The position numbers and the translations under genes are program-made. Shown here one piece after another: positions 59,382 to 64,000 of a stretch of 64,000 nucleotides of DNA (position 1 is its first letter; the number at the start of each line of letters is the position of its first letter). This stretch comes from Mesorhizobium japonicum MAFF 303099 (GTDB lineage Bacteria > Pseudomonadota > Alphaproteobacteria > Rhizobiales > Rhizobiaceae). The notes below the pieces were generated by a model. The model saw nothing but the letters and a program-made list of their open reading frames with translations. It had not been told where the DNA came from and did not search any database. Location: assembly GCF_000009625.1 (NCBI RefSeq), contig NC_002678.2, forward strand, positions 6,542,001 through 6,606,000. Direction: 5' to 3'.

Positions 59382-59830
59382 TGGCCTCCTTTGCCGCGAC
59401 GGTCGGCGCTTGGTGCCTGACGGTGCCGATCGCCGTCGAGATTGTGTTTAAGGAATCGGCACAAGAGCTTGTTTCCCAACTCGACCAGCTGCTGGCCGAC
59501 GAAGTTTACGCCAAGCCGCAGGCGTCCTGCTACAAGCGAACCGGCTTCCTCCGCGCCTCTTTGATGGCGTCAACCTCGGCAATGCCAACGCTGTCGCGGG
59601 ACAACCCAGGCGTAGCAGTGCCGCCTGACCTTGGCGACGTCATCCTGGTGATAAATGGCGCCGATCTCGGCGATACGCTCTACCTCGGCTACACGGCCAA
59701 CTATGCGGCATTCGTGCATTACGGGGCCAACGGCACGACGCCGCGGCCTTGGGTGACGATGGTGGCGCAGCGCTGGGTCATGATCGTCGAGGCCAAGGCG
59801 GCCGAAGTGAAGACGCGACTGGGGCTCTGA
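59381..59830 (+). CDS. Neck/head-tail joining protein (HK97 gp10-like)
   Basis: A 149-residue protein starting at GTG 59381, overlapping the previous stop by one base. The C-terminal LGYTANYAAFVHYGANGTTP, then RPWVTMVAQRWVMIVEAKAA, matches the HK97 gp10/tail completion pattern ('YA-x-FVH-G...PWVT'). Confidence 0.8.
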   Translation: MASFAATVGAWCLTVPIAVEIVFKESAQELVSQLDQLLADEVYAKPQASCYKRTGFLRASLMASTSAMPTLSRDNPGVAVPPDLGDVILVINGADLGDTLYLGYTANYAAFVHYGANGTTPRPWVTMVAQRWVMIVEAKAAEVKTRLGL

Positions 59831-59831
59831 A

Positions 59832-60245
59832 ATGCCATCCATTGAGACCCAGATCTGGCTAGCCTTGAAGGCGAGGGTCGCCGCGTTGACCCTAACACCG
59901 GCCTTGCCCGTCGCATGGCCGAATGAGGATTTCATCAAGCCGATCACCGGCTATCTCCGTGTCACTCACGTCCCCAACGTCAATCGCCGGCTCTTCATCG
60001 GCTCAACCGAACCTCACCAGCGCATCGGGCTTCTGCAGGTCGACGTATTCAGCAAGAAAAACCAGGACGCGTCCGTCGCGGCTGAGATTGCCGGGCAGGT
60101 CGCGGCGTGGTTCCCGACCGATCTCCGGATGACCTACGGCACCGTCTCGGTTCGCGTCACCAAGGCGCCTGACGTCGCCCAAGCCATCGCTGATGACACG
60201 CACTGGCTGGCGCCGACGAGCGTCGAATACGAGTGCTTCGCATAG
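59832..60245 (+). CDS. Tail terminator-like protein (DUF4128)
   Basis: A 137-residue protein (LPVAWPNEDFIKPITGYLRV, IGLLQVDVFSKKNQDASVAA, THWLAPTSVEYECFA) that matches DUF4128, the tail-terminator class found directly before the tail tube gene. Confidence 0.85.
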   Translation: MPSIETQIWLALKARVAALTLTPALPVAWPNEDFIKPITGYLRVTHVPNVNRRLFIGSTEPHQRIGLLQVDVFSKKNQDASVAAEIAGQVAAWFPTDLRMTYGTVSVRVTKAPDVAQAIADDTHWLAPTSVEYECFA

Positions 60246-60296
60246 CCGCTTCGCCCTTCGGCAAGGCCAGTCCCCAAAACCTGAAAGGAGGCAGCA

Positions 60297-61031
60297 ATGC
60301 CTATCAAAGTGTCCCCTGTGGCGGGCAGCCGCTTCTATATCGGCTCGGCTCCCGTCGACGTCCCCGATACCGACGTGACCGAAGCCGATTTCTCGGCAGT
60401 GACGTGGATCGAGGTCGGCCAGTACGAGACCATGGGCAATTCCGGTGATTCCGCCCAAGGCAACACGGTCAATCTGCTGAACCGTCGCCGCACCTACAAT
60501 TGGAAAGGCTCGCGGCAGGCTCCGCAGCGCTCCGACAACTTTGCCCTGAACACGAGCGACCCCGGCCAGCTTGCCATGATCGCGGCCGAAGCTACGGACT
60601 TCAACTATCCATTCAAGGTCGAGCTCAACGGCGCTCCAATCCCGAAGTCCGCCACCGCGATCATCACCATCGCGTCGCCGGGCGTCGTGACGTGGACCGG
60701 CCACAACCTTGCGGCCAACACCGCAGTCAAGTTCTCCACCACTGGCGCGCTGCCTACCGGTCTGACCGCCGGCACGAGCTACTACGTGAAGACGGTTCTC
60801 GACGCCGACACGTTCACCCTTTCCGCCACGAAGGGCGGCCCCGTGATCGCCACGACTGGAACCCAATCTGGAACCCACACCGCCACTACCATTCCGTCAG
60901 GTCCGCAGCGCCTGTTCATGGGCCAAGTGTTGGCGGCAGAGGAAGGCATGGGCGGTGCAAACAATGCACAGATGCTGAACTGCACGGTGCTGCCCAACAC
61001 GAACTACGTCCGCGTCGCGGCGCTGGGCTGA
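60297..61031 (+). CDS. Major tail tube protein with an inserted domain
   Basis: The 244-residue protein has a tail-tube framework at both ends (SPVAGSRFYIGSAPVDVPDT, NWKGSRQAPQRSDNFALNTS, GPQRLFMGQVLAAEEGMGGA). Between residues about 118 and 200 an Ig- or adhesin-like module is inserted: VVTWTGHNLAANTAVKFSTT, GALPTGLTAGTSYYVKTVLD, ADTFTLSATKGGPV. The module is common in phage structural proteins and probably projects from the tail surface. AAAGGAGG precedes the ATG. Confidence 0.85.
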   Translation: MPIKVSPVAGSRFYIGSAPVDVPDTDVTEADFSAVTWIEVGQYETMGNSGDSAQGNTVNLLNRRRTYNWKGSRQAPQRSDNFALNTSDPGQLAMIAAEATDFNYPFKVELNGAPIPKSATAIITIASPGVVTWTGHNLAANTAVKFSTTGALPTGLTAGTSYYVKTVLDADTFTLSATKGGPVIATTGTQSGTHTATTIPSGPQRLFMGQVLAAEEGMGGANNAQMLNCTVLPNTNYVRVAALG

Positions 61032-61043
61032 TAGGAGGCTGAG

Positions 61044-61232
61044 ATGAAAGTGTTCAATCGCGGGGCCGAGGCCCACAAGTTGTCGCACAAGGGCGAGGAA
61101 TATCTTCTCGCCCCTGGCAATCACGTCGAACTGGAACTGACCCACGCGGAAGCGAAGGCCATGCCGTCGCCTTTCGAAGCCACGGGTACGCCGATCAAGG
61201 CACCTAAGGCCGAGCCGGAGAAAAAGGCATGA
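61044..61232 (+). CDS. Small tail-region protein
   Basis: A 62-residue protein (EEYLLAPGNHVELELTHAEA) with a Lys/Pro/Glu tail. AGGAGG precedes the ATG and its stop overlaps the next start. Probably a tail accessory protein. Confidence 0.65.
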   Translation: MKVFNRGAEAHKLSHKGEEYLLAPGNHVELELTHAEAKAMPSPFEATGTPIKAPKAEPEKKA

Positions 61233-61576
61233 GCAAGCCAGCATTGGGCGCCGGGAACGTCGAGATTGAGCTCGACGGCGAGACTGTTGTACTTCGCCCG
61301 TCACTGATGGCTGCACAAGCCATTTCCCGGCAGAGCGGCGGCATATCCAGTGCGGTCCGAGCCGTCGGCAACTACGATTTCGACGTGATCGTTTCTGTTG
61401 TCACGCTCGGCCTTGGGGCGACCGGTCAGGAAGCGAAGGCAATCCCTGAAAAGGTGTGGCGCACCGGTCTGACCGATCTCATTGTGCCTGTTTCGACCTA
61501 CCTCACGATCATTGCCAATGGCGGCCGACCGATGTCGGGAGGAGAGGGAGAGCAGGACCCTCTGAAGAAAGAATAA
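61229..61576 (+). CDS. Tail assembly chaperone, upstream frame
   Basis: A 115-residue protein (VEIELDGETVVLRPSLMAAQ, ISRQSGGISSAVRAVGNYDF, VTLGLGATGQEAKAIPEKVW), like gene-transfer-agent g9 and lambda-G-like chaperones. It ends at TAA 61574-61576. The next coding segment continues directly in the -1 frame, as in the G/GT pair of many siphoviruses. Confidence 0.78.
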   Translation: MSKPALGAGNVEIELDGETVVLRPSLMAAQAISRQSGGISSAVRAVGNYDFDVIVSVVTLGLGATGQEAKAIPEKVWRTGLTDLIVPVSTYLTIIANGGRPMSGGEGEQDPLKKE

Positions 61577-61812
61577 GCCTCGCAGAGTTCTATGACGACC
61601 TCGCCGAGAAAGCTTTGGGCTGGCTCGGCTGGACTGAAGAGCAGACGCTTAGGGCCGACGTGAACGCAATCCTGGCCGGCCTGAATGGGCGAGGGGACAT
61701 GATCGATTCGATCATATGCGCCGTATTTGGCGAACCCGAAAAACCGGCGATCGAGATCACCGCTCAGCCCATCAGCGAGGCCTATTTCGATGCGATGTTT
61801 GCGGTGGAATGA
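61564..61812 (+). CDS. Tail assembly chaperone, downstream (-1 frame) part
   Basis: The protein-like segment ISLAEFYDDLAEKALGWLGW, then TEEQTLRADVNAILAGLNGR, resembles gp10/rcc01693-type tail chaperones. In this frame there is no ATG before it; the open frame begins at a GTG at 61456, but the residues up to about 61560 are a shadow of the upstream gene. So it is made either by -1 frameshifting near CTGAAGAAAGAATAA or from a rare start such as ATA 61573. Confidence 0.65.
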   Translation, partial: EERISLAEFYDDLAEKALGWLGWTEEQTLRADVNAILAGLNGRGDMIDSIICAVFGEPEKPAIEITAQPISEAYFDAMFAVE

Positions 61813-61821
61813 GGTGGCGAA

Positions 61822-63399
61822 GTGACTGTTGCTTCTCTCGGCATCGCCGTAGATTCGTCTCAGGCCGTCGCGGCAAAGACGAACCTCGACAACATGTCGG
61901 CAGCTTCGGCCAAGGCCGAGGCTGCGCAGAAGCGGCTGTCGTCGGCCTCGTCGGCCTCCAATGCGGCGCTCTCCAAGATCGCCGCGGGCATCGACCAGGC
62001 GAACGCCACGCTCGTCAAGCTGGCCAGCATCGCCGAGGGCAGCAATGCCTCGCTGGCCAAGCTGGTCTTCACTGCGGAAAAGACCAACACGACGCTGGCA
62101 AGCATCGGCACCGGCTCGACGCAGGTTGTGTCCGGCATCGGTAAAGTGGCCCCGGCGGCGGACAAGTCGACCAAAGCCCTCAATGACAACGCCAATGCAG
62201 CGCGGCTGACTTCGAACCAGATGCTCAATCTGTCGCGCCAAGGCAACGACGTCATCACCATGTTCGCCTTGGGTGCGTCCCCGGTGCAGATCTTTGCCTC
62301 CCAGATTGGCCAAGTCTACGACGCGTTGGAAAGCGGTCCGCGCGGCCTTCGCGGATCGCTGTCGGCCATCGGCGCTACGGCTAAATCGGCTGGGCAGGCG
62401 CTCCTCGCATTCATGGTGACGCCGGCTGGTCTTGCCGCTGGTGCTGGCGTAGCGGCTGTTGCTGGCCTTGCCACCTACATCATCTCGACGCGCAAGGAAG
62501 TGAAGAGCCTCGACGATCTGTTGAAGGATCATGCTTCCGTCTTGCGCGGTATTGGCGATATCTATGGATCGATCGCCGACAAGGCAAAGAGCGCCTTCTC
62601 CGTCTCGAACCTGAACGGTCTGCAATTGCTGTCGTCAGCGACGCAGGCCGGGCTGAAAATTCAGATTGCCAATCAGACACGCGGGTCGTTCGGCGACATC
62701 CTGATTGACCGGGGCGGCGGCGGATCGGGCAATCAGTTCGGTCCGCAAAATGTGGTTTCGTCGGAGTTCAAGCCATTCACGGATGCTATTGATTATCTGC
62801 GGAAAACAGCCCGCGAGGGAACGCCCGACATCATCGGCTTCCGCAAGATGGTCGAGGACAAGTGGGCGCTTGATCCGAACAATGCCGCGTTGACGGAATC
62901 GGCCGGCAAGCTGATCGATCTGACCAAGGACGCGGATGACGCCGCACGCGCGTTGAAGCAGTTGGAGATCGCCCAAGAGGCGCTTGCCAGGAGCGTGGGC
63001 CCCGGCGGCTTGCCCTTGCGTCGTGGCTCTCTCAGCACTGAAGACATGGGTGCCTATGAGCGATACCGGGCGGCCGGCTCTGTGTCGGCTGATCGCGCAC
63101 AACAGTCATTCGATGCTCAGCGTCAGGGCCTCTATGCCCGTTCGCCAGCCGAACTGGCGGCCGCTGCTCGAGCTCAGGCCAGCGCCCAGTACAACGACAA
63201 CGAGAACCCGGCGGAGCGTGCCCGGCGTATCGACATGGCCGGCCAGCAAGCCGCGCTTGCCGCGCAGCACGCCTTGGATGAAGCGCAGAAGGATCGGAAA
63301 CGTTCGCTCGACCAGACGCTCGCCTCGCAGCAACTCGACCTTGACCTGATCGGCAAAACGACCGGTGCCGCTGAAGCGATGCGGATGCAGTCCAGTTGA
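61822..63399 (+). CDS. Tail tape measure protein, N-terminal part (frameshifted)
   Basis: The frame encodes 525 residues of tape measure: a helical N-terminus rich in Ala, Ser and Lys (ASAKAEAAQKRLSSASSASN), then the conserved RQGNDVITMFALGASPVQIF and ASQIGQVYDALESGPRGLRG, a hydrophobic stretch (LLAFMVTPAGLAAGAGVAAV) and long helices. It stops at TGA 63397-63399 after AMRMQSS, but tape measure sequence continues in another frame (next entry). The natural reading would be AMRMQS-QLTQQLREEA, so one base, probably a C in TCCCAG, is missing near 63393. Confidence 0.85.
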   Translation: MTVASLGIAVDSSQAVAAKTNLDNMSAASAKAEAAQKRLSSASSASNAALSKIAAGIDQANATLVKLASIAEGSNASLAKLVFTAEKTNTTLASIGTGSTQVVSGIGKVAPAADKSTKALNDNANAARLTSNQMLNLSRQGNDVITMFALGASPVQIFASQIGQVYDALESGPRGLRGSLSAIGATAKSAGQALLAFMVTPAGLAAGAGVAAVAGLATYIISTRKEVKSLDDLLKDHASVLRGIGDIYGSIADKAKSAFSVSNLNGLQLLSSATQAGLKIQIANQTRGSFGDILIDRGGGGSGNQFGPQNVVSSEFKPFTDAIDYLRKTAREGTPDIIGFRKMVEDKWALDPNNAALTESAGKLIDLTKDADDAARALKQLEIAQEALARSVGPGGLPLRRGSLSTEDMGAYERYRAAGSVSADRAQQSFDAQRQGLYARSPAELAAAARAQASAQYNDNENPAERARRIDMAGQQAALAAQHALDEAQKDRKRSLDQTLASQQLDLDLIGKTTGAAEAMRMQSS

Positions 63400-64000
63400 C
63401 GCAGCAGCTTCGTGAGGAAGCCGCGCGGAACAATGTCCCCGTCGATCAACAGGAACTCGAGCTGATCAAACAGAAGGCCGATGCCTATGGCAAGATGGCC
63501 GACCAGTTCGCGCGTGCTCAATTGGGAAATGATCTGGCGTTCGAGCGCTCCCAGCAATTCCTGTCTGCCGGCGAGCAGCAGATCGCCTCCCGCCTTCGCA
63601 ACACCGGCATCGGCATGGACTCGCCGGAAGCGCAGCAAATGCGCGACATGGCCAAATTCGCTGACGCGAAGGGGCTGGCAGTCGGCTTCCTGACCGACTT
63701 CAAGTCGGAACTGCTGCGCAATGGTGGAGACGTCGGCAAGGCGCTCGGCGCGTCGATCCTGAACGCACTGACCAAGTCGGTGGACGATCAGTTGGGCAAG
63801 ATCTTCGACACCATGGCGACCTGGTTGGCATCAGCGATCACCGGACAGCGGCCGGGTGTGGGCGGCGCGGCCGCGCTTGGGACCGCCGGCGGCTTCGCTG
63901 ACATGATCTTCGGTGGCGCTTCGAACGATAACTATGCGCCGGGCGCGGTGACGCGCGCACCGCTTGCGGCAGTCGGCCGCAATATGGCGGCTTACGCGGC
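63396..64000 (+). pseudogene. Tail tape measure protein, continuation after frameshift (runs off the window)
   Basis: From TTG 63396 the shifted frame is open to the window end and continues the same protein: LTQQLREEAARNNVPVDQQE, MADQFARAQLGNDLAFERSQ, GDVGKALGASILNALTKSVD. The break is either a real mutation that would abolish tail formation or a single-base error in the sequence. Confidence 0.8.

Larger units (their letters stand above)
33208..64000. mobile_element. Siphovirus-like prophage, left end and about 31 kb (right end outside window)
   Basis: It starts at the 3' end of tRNA-Arg and contains, in order, integrase, leftward recombination operon, repressor/Cro switch, rightward early genes, cargo genes, terminase, portal, capsid, connector, tail tube, tail chaperone and tape measure genes. 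Lysis genes, the rest of the tail and the right attachment site are not in the window. The early arrangement is lambda-like and the head genes (DUF1073, DUF2213, DUF2184) are of a kind common in siphoviruses. The tape measure frameshift suggests that the element may no longer form infectious particles. Confidence 0.93.

Overview
The window looks like about 33 kb of chromosome from a high-GC alphaproteobacterium of the order Hyphomicrobiales, most probably Mesorhizobium, followed by about 31 kb of an integrated siphovirus-like prophage that runs off the right edge. Pointers to the host are four tandem DUF680 genes (a family I know only from Mesorhizobium), a MucR/Ros regulator of the 'Ml' type, the HdaA gene downstream of an AI-2E transporter and next to purM/purN, and the small NADH-dehydrogenase accessory protein. 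These are family-level judgements from protein sequence; no database search was run.

Chromosomal part (1-33207). From left to right: the end of a DinB-family protein; a LysR regulator divergent from a 2-oxoglutarate/Fe(II) oxygenase and an EamA exporter; a MucR-like regulator with a degenerate zinc finger; a decayed gene for a small secreted protein; an ABC-F ATPase; a molybdopterin oxidoreductase that lacks a large internal block; a flavin monooxygenase; an Lrp regulator divergent from a three-gene operon for diaminopropionate ammonia-lyase and two amidohydrolases; two very small proteins; a UvrD-like helicase and dapB; an ABC importer of the NMT1/SsuABC type with a terminator-like hairpin after its binding-protein gene; a TctD/TctE-like two-component pair; the DUF680 cluster with duplicated 5' leaders and operator-like palindromes; sixA-like, purN and purM; a pgsA-like gene, AI-2E transporter and hdaA; a LysR/NmrA-like divergent pair; tRNA-Pro; an NDUFS4-like protein; and tRNA-Arg(TCT).

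Prophage (33208 to beyond 64000). It sits at the 3' end of tRNA-Arg with the integrase next to the tRNA. The leftward early operon runs from about 37.4 kb down to the integrase and carries Gp157, a Bet/RecT recombinase, a NinB/DUF1367-like protein, an HNH nuclease and small proteins. A lambda-like switch lies at 39.8-40.4 kb: an XRE repressor on the minus strand, a small Cro-like protein on the plus strand, and repeated 17-bp operators of the form TTATGGAAAACTCATAA. The same operators recur at the promoter of the leftward operon. The rightward early operon contains a GapR-domain protein, a GcrA-like protein, a cytosine-5 DNA methyltransferase whose 3' half appears to be read in two frames, a convergent McrA-like HNH endonuclease, DUF1376 and a NusG/RfaH-like protein that may antiterminate late transcription. 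A lower-GC cargo block (47.6-50.2 kb) with secreted and DUF4145 proteins follows. The late operon then runs: terminase small and large subunits, DUF1073 portal, DUF2213 protease-scaffold with an internal scaffold start, decoration protein, DUF2184 capsid, connectors, tail terminator, tail tube, tail chaperones with a candidate -1 frameshift, and a tape measure that is frameshifted at about 63395. Small minus-strand genes are inserted among the late genes at three places.

The parts that seem least described are the DUF5131/three-Cys-motif partner pair (37.6-39.2 kb), the dual-frame methyltransferase with its tail-to-tail nuclease, the shared operator set with a probably leaderless cro, and the DUF680 array with its duplicated regulatory leader.
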